Positions 1 through 8,946 of a DNA stretch of 64,000 nucleotides are shown one piece after another. The stretch is from Candidatus Bathyarchaeota archaeon (GTDB lineage: Archaea; Thermoproteota; Bathyarchaeia; 40CM-2-53-6; JALHTG01): positions 62,001 through 126,000 of the forward strand of contig JALHTG010000019.1 in the NCBI GenBank assembly GCA_022865705.1. The letters are read 5' to 3'. The translations under genes were made by a program, and so were the position numbers. The notes beneath the pieces are model-generated. The model ran no database searches. It was not told where the DNA came from and saw nothing but the letters and a program-made list of their open reading frames with translations. The stretch's first letter is position 1. Each line of letters starts with the position of its first letter.

Positions 1-1
1 T

Positions 2-250
2 AACGGCTCAATAGTCTTGTTTGTTTACGAGGATAGGGTTCTCGGTGACGCGGTCATTCGTAGCCTCAGGAAACTATCGGAAGGCGCGGCAAAGATTCAA
101 TTTGAACCAAAGCTCGTTAGGCTATATCCCCGGTATCCGACGTTAGACGAGCTAAGAGACAGCTGGGTTCCAAAGGTTTCACCGCTCAGGACCTCTGAGG
201 AGCTGACGCCTGAACAGTACGTCGCCATACTGAAGAGACTAGTTGACTGA
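2..250 (+). CDS. 3' end of an unidentified gene, cut by the window edge
   Basis: The frame is open from base 2 to a TGA at 248-250, giving about 82 residues with no convincing internal start, so I read it as the C-terminal end of a gene that begins outside the window. The peptide is soluble and mixed alpha/beta in character, with a proline-rich stretch (LYPRYPTLDEL) and a C-terminal helix (TPEQYVAILKRLVD). I do not recognise the family and assign no function. A TTG at 17 could serve as a start only if the gene were unusually short. Confidence 0.55.
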   Translation, partial: NGSIVLFVYEDRVLGDAVIRSLRKLSEGAAKIQFEPKLVRLYPRYPTLDELRDSWVPKVSPLRTSEELTPEQYVAILKRLVD

Positions 251-1193
251 CGCGTCGGCCTCAGAATTTCAGATTCTGACTCGATACTCCTCTGAAGAAG
301 ACGCTCTTGCATTGGACACGGGGCCGCCAGTCTGATTGTTCACAGAAAGGTCTGCCTTAGCAATAGTGAATTGTGCGTTTCCTCCCTTCGAAATCTAATA
401 CTCAAGACTTTTTTCGACGTTTGTTGCATGTTGATAAGCGAGTTCAAGAGCACTCCATGCCTTGGGTTCGTCGACAAAAGCTATGCGGTCGGTTGCGAGG
501 GTGATCTCCGGTGCTTTCAATGCTTCTGCTGTCAGAGTACTTGATAGTTTTGCACCCTTTTGGGTATGAGTCCCGCCTGATCCACCATTCCAATCATTCC
601 CTCTGAGCGCGCTAATCTTACGCTTCTCGGCGGGATCGCCACTATGAGAGGGAGAGAATCCAACAAGCTTCATCAGGCGAAGTGCGGGCGCTTAACGCTG
701 ATTGTGTGTATGATATCGTGTGTATGTATTGTTGGGTTCCCTACTCTCTACTCTACTACTCAACTACTCTCCAGCTCCTTCTGGCCGGAAACCTACTGGA
801 TGTGTTCGGTCGGGATGTGGATGAAGACCCCGTTCTCAAACTTGATGTCTAGAAACACATTTTTCATCGCCCTAGCGCGCGCTCCAACAAATCATCGTCG
901 TTCAGCAAAATTGTGTGTGTATCAGTTGGTGCGGCCGGCTCAAATTGAACGACGAGAAACGTTCTTGATCGCACGCGATAAGATGACAGAGTCCTGCGCT
1001 GAGTCTATGCTCAATCCTCATAAGACTACAACTTTGCAATCAGGCGAAACGTATGCATTTCTTTGATGGAGAAGCGCGAGCACCCACTTCTTGAAGGTGA
1101 TGAGTGCAGTGCTGGATCTTCTGTTTACATAGGTTCATCTAGGAGATTTCCCATGTCCCGGAGGTCCATCGTTTCGTTCAGGGATGTGGAGAT
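251..1193. other. Long stretch without a supported gene
   Basis: This 940-base gap before ahcY has no frame with recognisable homology. A 92-codon minus-strand frame (395-673) has a plausible-looking C-terminal half (AEALKAPEITLATDR) but a low-complexity N-terminal half. A 24-codon minus-strand piece at 793-867 (MKNVFLDIKFENGVF) reads like protein but is isolated. The 140-codon plus frame at 644-1066 has serine/cysteine-rich, non-protein-like composition. I interpret the region as intergenic DNA, perhaps with remnants of decayed genes. I see no tRNA or repeat array here. Confidence 0.4.
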
Positions 1194-2447
1194 ATGACGT
1201 TCAAAGTGAAGGATCTTGGCCTCGCTGACGCGGGTAAGCTAAAGATTGAGTGGGCAACAACACGCATGCCTGTCCTGGGAAGGCTACGAGAAAGATACGC
1301 CAAAGAAAAGCCCCTGAAAGACATTCGAGTTTCAGGCTGCTTACACATCACCAAAGAGACTGCGGTTCTCGTACAGGCACTAAGCGCAGTAGGTGCCGAA
1401 ACAGCGTGGTCTGGCTGTAATCCCCTTTCTACTCAGGACGATGTTGCGGCTGCATTGGCGAAGGAAGGAGTAAATGTCTACGGCTGGCGCGAGCTGTCAG
1501 TTGAAGACTACTACTGGTGCATCGACCAAACGATCGAATTCAAACCCCATCTTACGTTGGATGACGGCGCTGATCTGACTCTCCGGCTTCACGAGAAAGG
1601 CGCAACCTCTCTCAAAGATGTGATCGGAGGTACAGAAGAAACCACAACAGGGGTTCACCGTCTGAGAGCTATGCATGAATCGGGAGCGCTTCGATGCCCG
1701 ATAATCGCAGTGAACGACGCTGAAACAAAATGGGATTTTGACAATGTTTGGGGAACAGGCCAATCCTCCATTGATGGCATCCTCAGAGCAACCAACATAC
1801 TCATCGCGGGCAAGATTTTCGTGGTTGCAGGGTTCGGACACTGCGGACGGGGAGTGGCGATGAGAGCAACCGGCCTAGGCGCCCACACCGTGATTTGTGA
1901 AGTTGATCCGTTGAAGGCTCTCAAAGCGGTCATGGAAGGGTTCAGAGTCATGCCGATGAAGGAAGCCGCCAAGATAGGAGACATATTCATCACAGCAACC
2001 GGATGCAAGAATGTCATCACCAAAGAACACATGGAACTAATGAAAGATGGAGCAGTCCTATCTAACACGGGTCACTTCAATGTTGAGGTATCGGTCGAAG
2101 ATCTGGAACGAATAGCTGTCAAGAAACGAGAGATCAGGCCAAACAATGTGGAGTACACGCTCCGTGACGGGAGGAGACTTTTCTTGCTGGCAGAAGGCCG
2201 ACTCGTAAACCTGGCAGCAGCCGAGGGCCATCCGTCAGAGATAATGGACATGAGCTTCGCGAACCAATTCCTTTCACTGATATACCTGGCCGAGCATGGA
2301 AGAGCGATGAAACCGGGCGTATACAACGTTTCCAAAGAGCAGGATCAAGAAGTCGCAATAATAAAGCTAGAGACAATAGGAACCAAAATCGACACACTGA
2401 CACCTGAACAAGAAAAGTACTTGACATCCTTCAAAGAAGGCACCTGA
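1194..2447 (+). CDS. ahcY: S-adenosylhomocysteine hydrolase
   Basis: Adenosylhomocysteinase reversibly cleaves S-adenosyl-L-homocysteine to adenosine and homocysteine, removing the product inhibitor of SAM-dependent methyltransferases. At 417 residues it matches the shorter archaeal form rather than the insertion-bearing bacterial one. The NAD-binding Rossmann segment GFGHCGRG is at 213-220; substrate-domain signatures include GCNPLSTQDD (74-83) and the GTGQS linker (187-191). The C-terminal NAD-contacting tail is present but short. ATG 1194 is preceded by GTGGAGAT, a modest ribosome-binding site. It stands alone, with no methionine-cycle genes beside it. Identification is secure. Confidence 0.97.
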   Translation: MTFKVKDLGLADAGKLKIEWATTRMPVLGRLRERYAKEKPLKDIRVSGCLHITKETAVLVQALSAVGAETAWSGCNPLSTQDDVAAALAKEGVNVYGWRELSVEDYYWCIDQTIEFKPHLTLDDGADLTLRLHEKGATSLKDVIGGTEETTTGVHRLRAMHESGALRCPIIAVNDAETKWDFDNVWGTGQSSIDGILRATNILIAGKIFVVAGFGHCGRGVAMRATGLGAHTVICEVDPLKALKAVMEGFRVMPMKEAAKIGDIFITATGCKNVITKEHMELMKDGAVLSNTGHFNVEVSVEDLERIAVKKREIRPNNVEYTLRDGRRLFLLAEGRLVNLAAAEGHPSEIMDMSFANQFLSLIYLAEHGRAMKPGVYNVSKEQDQEVAIIKLETIGTKIDTLTPEQEKYLTSFKEGT

Positions 2448-2628
2448 CCTCAAGAACCTATTCGAGTCTCAGTCAACCCACAGGCAAAAACTGGTAGACG
2501 TCACGGCCAAAGCTACACATTACTCTATGAATCACTCCGCTCATCATCAAGTGAACACCACGCCAAAGAACAAACGCATCTAATAAGCCGCATCTCCTAT
2601 ACTCTCTCAAGAGAATCCGCGTAGTTCG

Positions 2629-2865
2629 GTGCCTGGATTGTCCCTTTGGAGAGGAATAGAATTCATTGCCAGAGGGGACAAGGAAACCCTTCGCTCCTAC
2701 AATGACCTACTCAACTATGTCTTCAAACAAATAGACAGCCTGAAACGATTGGTCGCATACGTCGCAGATGAAGACTGGGATCTAGCATCGAAAGCGCGCG
2801 CATGGGTAGCTTCCACCGAACCGAAGATGAGCTATGTCTCGTTGAATGTTGGCAAAGGCCCATGA
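2629..2865 (+). CDS. Possible small helical protein
   Basis: A 78-codon frame from GTG 2629 to TGA 2865. The middle (about residues 17-62) is predicted helical, with heptad-like hydrophobic spacing (LLNYVFKQIDSLKRL) and a tryptophan-containing second helix. Composition is protein-like, unlike the flanking DNA, but I recognise no family and see no strong Shine-Dalgarno site. Flanks 2448-2628 and 2866-3096 contain nothing else I can support. It may be a real orphan or a chance frame. Confidence 0.35.
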   Translation: MPGLSLWRGIEFIARGDKETLRSYNDLLNYVFKQIDSLKRLVAYVADEDWDLASKARAWVASTEPKMSYVSLNVGKGP

Positions 2866-3096
2866 GCAGAAGCCTTGAGGACAGGTTCCTTTTTCCGATA
2901 GGAATGTGTCGTCCTCCTTGAATCTCGGACACATCGGTTCGATATATTTTGAAATCTTCGGGAGCGATGATTCAAAGACATCTTTCGTTGAAGCTTCTTC
3001 GCGGCAATTATCCCCACATCATACTGCTCCTTCGATTAGGTGTACGTAGGATGCTATTGAACGAGGAAGAACGTGCCAAACCGATCGATGACCAAA

Positions 3097-3822
3097 TCAA
3101 TGATGGACACGTTCTCTCGTAGAGGTATTGTCCAAGAGTTTCCTGATCTTCTTGAAAACTCTGAGCCACTCGTTCCAGGTGAGCCTCCCCGTCTGCGTGT
3201 TTTGTCCACTCGGGTGATAGGATGCTACAAGCAATGGCTTTTCTTCGGTTGGTCTAAAGGTCAAGCCGTGCCCAAATTCCGGTCGACCCTTTCTCTTAAT
3301 GTCCAGATGTCGAAGGTAGCTGTCGAAAGCTATCCTTCCTAGCGTGAGTACAACGGTGACTTCTTTGAGTAGCATGAGCTCCTTTGCCAAGTACTCTGAA
3401 CAGTTCAGAATTTCTTGTTTGGCCGGTTTGTTTTTTGGCGGGGCGCAACGTACTACGGCTGTTATATAGGTTGATGCAAGTTCCAATCCGTCATCTCTGC
3501 TTATACTGTGAGGTTGATTCGCGAACCCATTCTCATAAAGAGCTCTGATAAGCCAATCACCTGAAGAATCACCTGTAAACATCCTTCCCGTTCTGTTCCC
3601 ACCATGTGCCGCTGGGGCCAATCCTACTATCAAGAGCTGAGCATTGGGATCTCCAAACCCTGGCAATGGCTTTCCCCAATATGTCCAAGTCTCAAACCTA
3701 CGAGTCTTGACAGATGCCACGGCAGAGATGTAACGTTTGAGTCTTGGGCATCTTTTGCAGGAGACAACTCTTTCTTGGAGAGCTTCAAGAGCGCTTTCCG
3801 CGCGGGTTTCCATGCAAACCAA
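3097..3822 (-). CDS. Family 5 uracil-DNA glycosylase (UDGb)
   Basis: Excises uracil, and in characterised family members also hypoxanthine, from DNA as the first step of base-excision repair. Cysteines C22, C25, C126 and C141 are placed to ligate the [4Fe-4S] cluster of family 4/5 enzymes. The family 5 hallmark GLAPAAHGGNRTGR is at 67-80; it lacks the acidic/asparagine catalytic residue found in motif A of families 1 and 4. The C-terminal motif SYHPSGQNTQTGR is also typical of UDGb. The start is TTG 3822 or ATG three codons later; the short N-terminal helix before the first CxxC is conserved either way. It is transcribed alone. Confidence 0.93.
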   Translation of the reverse strand: MVCMETRAESALEALQERVVSCKRCPRLKRYISAVASVKTRRFETWTYWGKPLPGFGDPNAQLLIVGLAPAAHGGNRTGRMFTGDSSGDWLIRALYENGFANQPHSISRDDGLELASTYITAVVRCAPPKNKPAKQEILNCSEYLAKELMLLKEVTVVLTLGRIAFDSYLRHLDIKRKGRPEFGHGLTFRPTEEKPLLVASYHPSGQNTQTGRLTWNEWLRVFKKIRKLLDNTSTRERVHH

Positions 3823-3966
3823 CGGTTATCCTGCTCTGCCACATAATCGAGACACTGGCGCTAGATAACTTGCTTTCATCTCATATCTGATTGTGCTAGA
3901 TTATGTACAATTTAAATGCGGCCGAAATAGCTCTGATGATCTGAGAGATCGAATACAGGTGATCGT

Positions 3967-4530
3967 ATGACAAGAATCCCTGGCAAAACCTCTGATTCCC
4001 CATTCCCGTTACCCGTTATGTTGATTTCATGTGCAGATAAGAAAGGAAGTAAGAACCTGATCACTTTGGCTTGGGTTTCGAAGGTCTGTGCCGAACCACC
4101 TATGATTGCAATCGCGGTTCGCTCAAATAGACACTCATATCAAATGATCAAAGAGACAGGGGAGTTTGTCGTGAATGTTCCCACAGAAGCCATCATACGT
4201 GAAGTAGATTTCTGTGGTAACAAATCAGGAAAGGACATAGACAAGTTCAAGGAAACAGGACTGACGCCGGAACCAGCTTCAACAGTGAAGGCGCCTATCG
4301 TCAAAGAGTGCCCCGCTAACTTCGAATGCAGAGTGCGACAGTCGGTTCGACTTGGTTCTCACGACCTCTTCGTCGGAGAAGTTGTCGCTGTGACGTTCGA
4401 TGACTCGATCCTCGATGCGCAAGGCAAGATAGACTACACCAAAGCAAAACCGGTAGCCTACGCTTCACCAGGATATTGGAGCTTGGCCAAGCAGATAGGA
4501 ACATACGGATATTCAGTCAAAGGCAGTTAG
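3967..4530 (+). CDS. Flavin reductase-like FMN-binding split-barrel protein (flavoredoxin family)
   Basis: A 187-residue protein of the flavin reductase-like domain family: N-terminal PLPVMLISCADKKGSKNLIT, then SNRHSYQMIKETGEFVVNVP and the acidic GEVVAVTFDD strand. Members bind FMN and act as flavoredoxins or NAD(P)H:flavin reductases in the cytoplasm; the electron partner cannot be read from sequence. ATG 3967 follows an AT-rich stretch near 3909 (acaatttaaatg) that could be a TATA box. No operon partners are nearby. Confidence 0.85.
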   Translation: MTRIPGKTSDSPFPLPVMLISCADKKGSKNLITLAWVSKVCAEPPMIAIAVRSNRHSYQMIKETGEFVVNVPTEAIIREVDFCGNKSGKDIDKFKETGLTPEPASTVKAPIVKECPANFECRVRQSVRLGSHDLFVGEVVAVTFDDSILDAQGKIDYTKAKPVAYASPGYWSLAKQIGTYGYSVKGS

Positions 4531-4720
4531 GAACCGCAGATCATCATTTTTCGAATCAAAGAAATCGTGATCTAACAAGTCAGGTTCCACTTTCCAAAGC
4601 ACGCTAAGAGTTGGCTTCAATCTCTGACATTGACTGTCAACTAATCGTATGGATGATTCCTTCACGTGCCTTTTATCCACGTGACATGCTTCGGTCAGCG
4701 AATTCAAAGGAGGTGAGTGC

Positions 4721-4873
4721 ATGTCAGCAAGGCTCGGAGGAGGTTCACCAGTCATAGGCCTGATCTTAGGTGTGGGAGGACTCCTTGTGACGATCGCATC
4801 CTTTTACCTAATAATGAAGATGGCTGGACTGGTCGATGCGCTAAGTCAGAAGATCAAGGAAATGAAACTCTAG
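4721..4873 (+). CDS. Small membrane protein, 50 residues
   Basis: A 50-codon gene from ATG 4721 to TAG 4873. The start is supported by a near-perfect Shine-Dalgarno sequence (aaaggaggtgag) ending 3 bases before the ATG. The glycine-rich N-terminus leads into one hydrophobic helix (about residues 11-35: VIGLILGVGGLLVTIASFYL), followed by an amphipathic basic tail (LSQKIKEMKL) that probably lies along the cytoplasmic face. I do not recognise the family and can infer only membrane location. Confidence 0.65.
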   Translation: MSARLGGGSPVIGLILGVGGLLVTIASFYLIMKMAGLVDALSQKIKEMKL

Positions 4874-4961
4874 CTGAGTTCATTTCCTCCTTTTGTTGAA
4901 TCATGTTCTTCCGTCATAGAAACGTGATCTCAGTACTTTTGTCGTACAGGAAATCGCGAGG

Positions 4962-5249
4962 CTAGTCTTTGATCGCTTCGAGGATACTTGCAACGTTCCA
5001 TAGCTTGACCCTGGTGTATGCAGGCATGTTCGGATCTTGAGATATCTCATCCAAGATTGCTATGGCGTTTGATGCCTTCACGCCTAAGCTATGTTCTGCT
5101 GTCTGCAAGGCGTCTGCGGCATCTTTGGCGGCTCGTCGAATGTTTCTAGGAGTCGTATTGTCCTGAGCCACTTCATTCAGGACTGTTGAGGCTTGATTAA
5201 TGCGTGACTGGTAGTCTTCCTTTCGTTTTGAAACCTTCTGCGTCGGCAA
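4962..5249 (-). CDS. UPF0147 family protein
   Basis: A 95-residue all-helical archaeal protein of the UPF0147 family, recognised from ARNIRRAAKDAADAL-like and ISQDPNMPAYTRVKLWNVAS segments (here about residues 54-90). Function is unknown. The TTG start at 5249 is supported by GGGGTGA about 5 bases upstream. It is divergently transcribed from the zinc-ribbon gene at 5291, with the promoters for both in the roughly 40 bases between them. Confidence 0.9.
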   Translation of the reverse strand: MPTQKVSKRKEDYQSRINQASTVLNEVAQDNTTPRNIRRAAKDAADALQTAEHSLGVKASNAIAILDEISQDPNMPAYTRVKLWNVASILEAIKD

Positions 5250-5290
5250 GCTTTCACCCCATCATTAATAAAGGGACTAGACATGAATCT

Positions 5291-5680
5291 ATGGAACTGA
5301 CTAAAATTCTTTCCTCGGAGTCAGATCAGATGAGGGATGATACGCACCATCTGGATAAGGCGGTCGAGCTACTCAGATCAGGGGCCACCATGCTCGGTCA
5401 GGCCTGTCCGGCATGTGGCACGCCATTGTTCAAAATCGGCGAGCAAGTTATGTGCGCCAAATGTAACAGACCAGTAGTCATTCTGAAAGCAACAGAGGAC
5501 GAGAGCAAGGTCTTTAGAGGGCAGACTCTAGCGACCACTGAACATACTTTACTCGTAAAGATAGACGAAGCGCAATCTGCGATCGAGAAAGAACAGGATC
5601 CCACGAAGATAGCGCAACTCACTCAGAGTCTCTCAAATCTATTGAGTGCACTTGAGAGATTGAAGAAAGTGGATCGGTGA
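5291..5680 (+). CDS. Sjogren's syndrome/scleroderma autoantigen 1 (p27)-type zinc-ribbon protein
   Basis: About 129 residues. A helical N-terminus (LDKAVELLRSGATMLGQ) is followed by a single zinc ribbon CPACGTPLFKIGEQVMCAKC, the arrangement of the autoantigen p27 family, and then a coiled-coil-like C-terminus (about residues 85-125). Biochemical role in archaea is unknown. I chose ATG 5291: the in-frame extension back to 5204 would run through the divergent promoter and overlap the UPF0147 gene, and an AT-rich TATA-like stretch (attaataaag) lies near 5262-5272. Confidence 0.85.
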   Translation: MELTKILSSESDQMRDDTHHLDKAVELLRSGATMLGQACPACGTPLFKIGEQVMCAKCNRPVVILKATEDESKVFRGQTLATTEHTLLVKIDEAQSAIEKEQDPTKIAQLTQSLSNLLSALERLKKVDR

Positions 5681-5695
5681 TCCGCATAGGACCAT

Positions 5696-8011
5696 CTACT
5701 TTTCGTCTTCTTCTCGATACTTAGTGGTCAGAATCTCTCGGATTCTTTCCGAGATCTTCTGGCCTATCCCTTCAACTTCGCTGAGTTTCTCCTTGCTGGC
5801 TGTGAACACATTCTCCACGGTTTCGAACCTCTTCAAAAGGTCTCTTGATCGAACCGCATCTATGTGGGGAAGGCCAGCCACAATGAATTCCTGCAATTCC
5901 TCGACACTAGCTGGCTTGCGCTCAGCCCTAACTCTGGGTTCGCGCCTCTCCTTGATCTGTTCACGTCGGGCAATTGAGTACAAAAGCAAAGCCGTCTGCT
6001 CTGGGTTCTTCGTTGAAACAACAGGGATCTGATAGTCCACTAGCACGCTAGCAACGGCGCCGGCCAGAGATTCGGGGCTGATCCCTCTTGCAGACACATC
6101 TTTGTCCCCCTCCACCAGTAGTATGGATAGCTGATACGAGTTTCTCATCGTGGCCAGTTGATCAAAAAGACGGCCATCCATTACTGAGCTTGCCAGATCG
6201 TCGACGGTCTTGCGTTCTACTGCAACCCGATCTGATAGGATGAAGTCTGCGGCCATCAGGCTTTCCATCCTTATTGAGAGATTCAGCTTGGAGAGTTCCT
6301 TCACGGTTGGAGAGGAGCCTTCTCTTGAGTCAACGATAATTGTCACGTCTGTTTTCTGCGGTTGCTCTTTTTCCTCCTTGAACTCTTCCAGCCTTGGTTG
6401 TTCACGTGCAGTCTTCGACGTAATCTCGATGTTGCGCAAGGCATCCATCATTGTGCGTTCTTTTCTTCTCGCGATCCAATGATATGCTTCATCTCTTGTT
6501 CCGACAGCCATCAATATCGTTGCCTTTCCCGGCCCTTTTCTTCCTGTTCTTCCTCTTCGTTGGATGAATCTGATGGCGCTGGGAACATTGTCGTAGAAGA
6601 TGACCTCGTCACATTCCGCTATGTCCAAGCCTTCTTCCCCGATTTGTGTGGCTACCAGCACGTTGTAGATCCCTTGTTTGAACTGTTCCAGTGCAGTCGC
6701 CTGTTCCTTTTGTGATAGTCCCTTGTCCTCACCCTTTGTGAGCTGACCGACAAGTCGTACCGCCGATATTCCTGGAAGGGAGTTGGCTGTTTCGAGGAGC
6801 TTGGCGGCTGTGCTGCGGTAGTTCGTGAAGACCATGATTCTTCTGGCACCTTTTTCCAGTGCTTCCTTGAGCTCTTTGGTCAGTTCCCCGATTTTCGGGT
6901 GATCGATTCCCTCCTTCATCGCGGCGTTTACTAGCAGAAGTGATCGCTGCACTTGCTCGTGGTCCATCATCTTCCTCAAAGCGGAAGATGGTCTTGTATT
7001 CATCTTTGTCTTCAACGATTCGATGTGCTTGTTGAGTGATGAGAATCCTTGCGTTTCCAGTAACTCTATGGCCTTGATGGCGTGAATGCATGAGTATAGT
7101 CCCGAAGAGACTGCCCGCAGTTCCTCTTTTGATACAGCGGTTGACGTACGCAATTGGCGAATACTCTGTCTTGCTTCCAAGATATCTCTAATCTTAACTC
7201 TGTCAGGAACGATTTGGGTGAGTGTGCCCAGTTTCTGAGCTGCTCTTACTTGTTCTCTCAAGAACTCTTGAAACCCATGTCTCGTGTCATGGAAGATCTG
7301 GGGAAGAACTATGCTCTTCCATATCACTTCAAGTCCGCCTACGTATGGTTTCACGTCCGGGCTTGAAATGGTCCGGGCCTCCACTTGTCGAATGTGAAGG
7401 TTCCTACATACTTCCTCTATGGCTTCTCTTGTAGAGCCAGGCGACGCTGTTAGTCCTAAGATCAATGAGTTTGGCTCTCGGGCATATTGTGGGCCTATGA
7501 ACGCGTATGCGTAGTCACCCACTGCTCTATGTGCTTCATCAAAAACAAGCAGAACTACATCACGCAACTGAAGACGTTTCGTAATGAGATCGTTCATGAC
7601 GACTTGAGGCGTGGAAAAGACAACTCTTTTGTTCCATAGATCAACTCTCTGAGCTGGAGGAGTCACTCCGGTTATCGCAACCATGTCATCAGAATCAACC
7701 GCAAGTAGCTTGATGAAGGTCTTGTAATGTTGAAGAGTAAGTGGCCGTGTAGGGGCCATTATTATGACTCTGCCGTTTGGAAACAGTTTCAGTCTTTCGG
7801 CAACTACTAGCGCTGCCACTACAGTCTTTCCCAAACCGGTTGGGAGACAAACTAGAGTGTTTACTTTGAGACATTGACCTGCAATTCGTTCTTGGTAACT
7901 CCTTCTCTCGACCGCCTTCTCTCGTATTATAGGGTGTTCTACAAAGCTTTCCGTCATCGGATTTCTCCTATCGACATACGCGATAGGCTGCTCTCCAACT
8001 GCCCTTCTCAT
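5696..8011 (-). CDS. hef: Hef helicase/nuclease (XPF/FANCM-like)
   Basis: Archaeal Hef acts on stalled or forked replication structures. The N-terminal SF2 helicase has Walker A PTGLGKT (57-63), DEAH box (158-161) and motif VI QRRGRTGR (484-491). It is followed by an ERCC4-type nuclease with VERKTVDDL around 598-606, and a C-terminal helix-hairpin-helix pair (about 700-760: GLPHIDAVRSRDLL and GIGQKISERI). At 771 residues both modules are intact; many crenarchaea keep only the nuclease half. ATG 8011 is the longest start; the ATG at codon 19, preceded by aggaga, matches typical Hef N-termini and may be the real one. Confidence 0.96.
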   Translation of the reverse strand: MRRAVGEQPIAYVDRRNPMTESFVEHPIIREKAVERRSYQERIAGQCLKVNTLVCLPTGLGKTVVAALVVAERLKLFPNGRVIIMAPTRPLTLQHYKTFIKLLAVDSDDMVAITGVTPPAQRVDLWNKRVVFSTPQVVMNDLITKRLQLRDVVLLVFDEAHRAVGDYAYAFIGPQYAREPNSLILGLTASPGSTREAIEEVCRNLHIRQVEARTISSPDVKPYVGGLEVIWKSIVLPQIFHDTRHGFQEFLREQVRAAQKLGTLTQIVPDRVKIRDILEARQSIRQLRTSTAVSKEELRAVSSGLYSCIHAIKAIELLETQGFSSLNKHIESLKTKMNTRPSSALRKMMDHEQVQRSLLLVNAAMKEGIDHPKIGELTKELKEALEKGARRIMVFTNYRSTAAKLLETANSLPGISAVRLVGQLTKGEDKGLSQKEQATALEQFKQGIYNVLVATQIGEEGLDIAECDEVIFYDNVPSAIRFIQRRGRTGRKGPGKATILMAVGTRDEAYHWIARRKERTMMDALRNIEITSKTAREQPRLEEFKEEKEQPQKTDVTIIVDSREGSSPTVKELSKLNLSIRMESLMAADFILSDRVAVERKTVDDLASSVMDGRLFDQLATMRNSYQLSILLVEGDKDVSARGISPESLAGAVASVLVDYQIPVVSTKNPEQTALLLYSIARREQIKERREPRVRAERKPASVEELQEFIVAGLPHIDAVRSRDLLKRFETVENVFTASKEKLSEVEGIGQKISERIREILTTKYREEDEK

Positions 8012-8100
8012 GAGTAGTCAACCGACAGATGCAAATAGTCTATGCTCTGTCCGTATTAGAGTGAACGAGCAACCAAGGGAGATTCTGTTCGACAACTATT

Positions 8101-8730
8101 TCATCTCTGGAAATGAATTTTATCCAGAGACCGAAGAACAATCTCCATGATCTCTTTTCTGACAACATCCCGGTTTCTATACGAGTCTATCTTGACTAAC
8201 TCACCAGACTTCACTAAGTCAAGGTAGATCTCTCTTACCTTCTTCTCCAGATCCAGATTTTCAAGTGTGCTTCTGCTTCTCTTCCTTGCAAGCCCTGTCT
8301 CAGGCAGAACGTCCAGATACAGAGCCAAATCAGGCCTGATCGCAAAACAGTTGATTTGCTTTATCCAGTCTGGTGCCAGGCCTTGTGCCCCTTGGTAAGC
8401 AAGTGAGGAATAGACGTATCTGTCTGAAACGACGATCTTGTTTGCATCAAGCATAGGAATTATCTCAGAAGTTAGGTGGTGGAACCTGTCTGCAGCGAAA
8501 AGTAGTGCCTCTATTTGCGGAGCAACCTTGGTTTCACGAAGAAACTTCTGCGCAATGAATTGTCCTATGGGCGACTTGCTTGGTTCCGTCGTATAAGCTA
8601 CATCATAGTCAAGAACACGTAGTTGTTCGCAGAGCATTTTCGAATGGACGGTTTTTCCACATCCATCGATTCCATCAAGGACGACGAAGAAACCTTTTCT
8701 GGTGGAAGACAAGGCTCCCATATCCGACAA
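8101..8730 (-). CDS. tmk: Thymidylate kinase
   Basis: Phosphorylates dTMP to dTDP for DNA synthesis. The P-loop DGIDGCGKT is at 19-27, the TEPS motif of the substrate-binding loop near 48, and the DRY/DRYVYSS motif near 101-107; the LID region is basic (ARKRSRSTLENL). Length 209 is normal. It lies just upstream of hef on the same strand with about 90 bases between them, and diverges from the HD phosphohydrolase gene, so nucleotide metabolism and repair genes cluster here. Confidence 0.95.
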   Translation of the reverse strand: MSDMGALSSTRKGFFVVLDGIDGCGKTVHSKMLCEQLRVLDYDVAYTTEPSKSPIGQFIAQKFLRETKVAPQIEALLFAADRFHHLTSEIIPMLDANKIVVSDRYVYSSLAYQGAQGLAPDWIKQINCFAIRPDLALYLDVLPETGLARKRSRSTLENLDLEKKVREIYLDLVKSGELVKIDSYRNRDVVRKEIMEIVLRSLDKIHFQR

Positions 8731-8946
8731 TTGTGAACAGAAAGCATCTGTACTATCGCACTGTATAAAAACAGATGCCGTTCGCTTATGCGATCTAGTA
8801 CCGCCGACGGGACGGTCGGACGGGTTGCGTCGTATGGATGATGCATTCTTTGGTTTCAGTCAAAAACCAGAAGTAATATTATGTCGGTTAAACAAGGCTA
8901 GATGGCAAGAGAGCTTTCAAGAACATGTTAGAGTTCTCTCTATGTT

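Noticed and set aside
644..1066. 140-codon plus-strand frame as a gene
   Set aside because: Composition is serine/threonine/cysteine-rich without helical or strand periodicity, no ribosome-binding site, and it conflicts with protein-like scraps on the opposite strand.
5204..5290. N-terminal extension of the autoantigen-type zinc-ribbon protein
   Set aside because: It would overlap the divergent UPF0147 start and cross the shared promoter region; ATG 5291 gives a normal protein.
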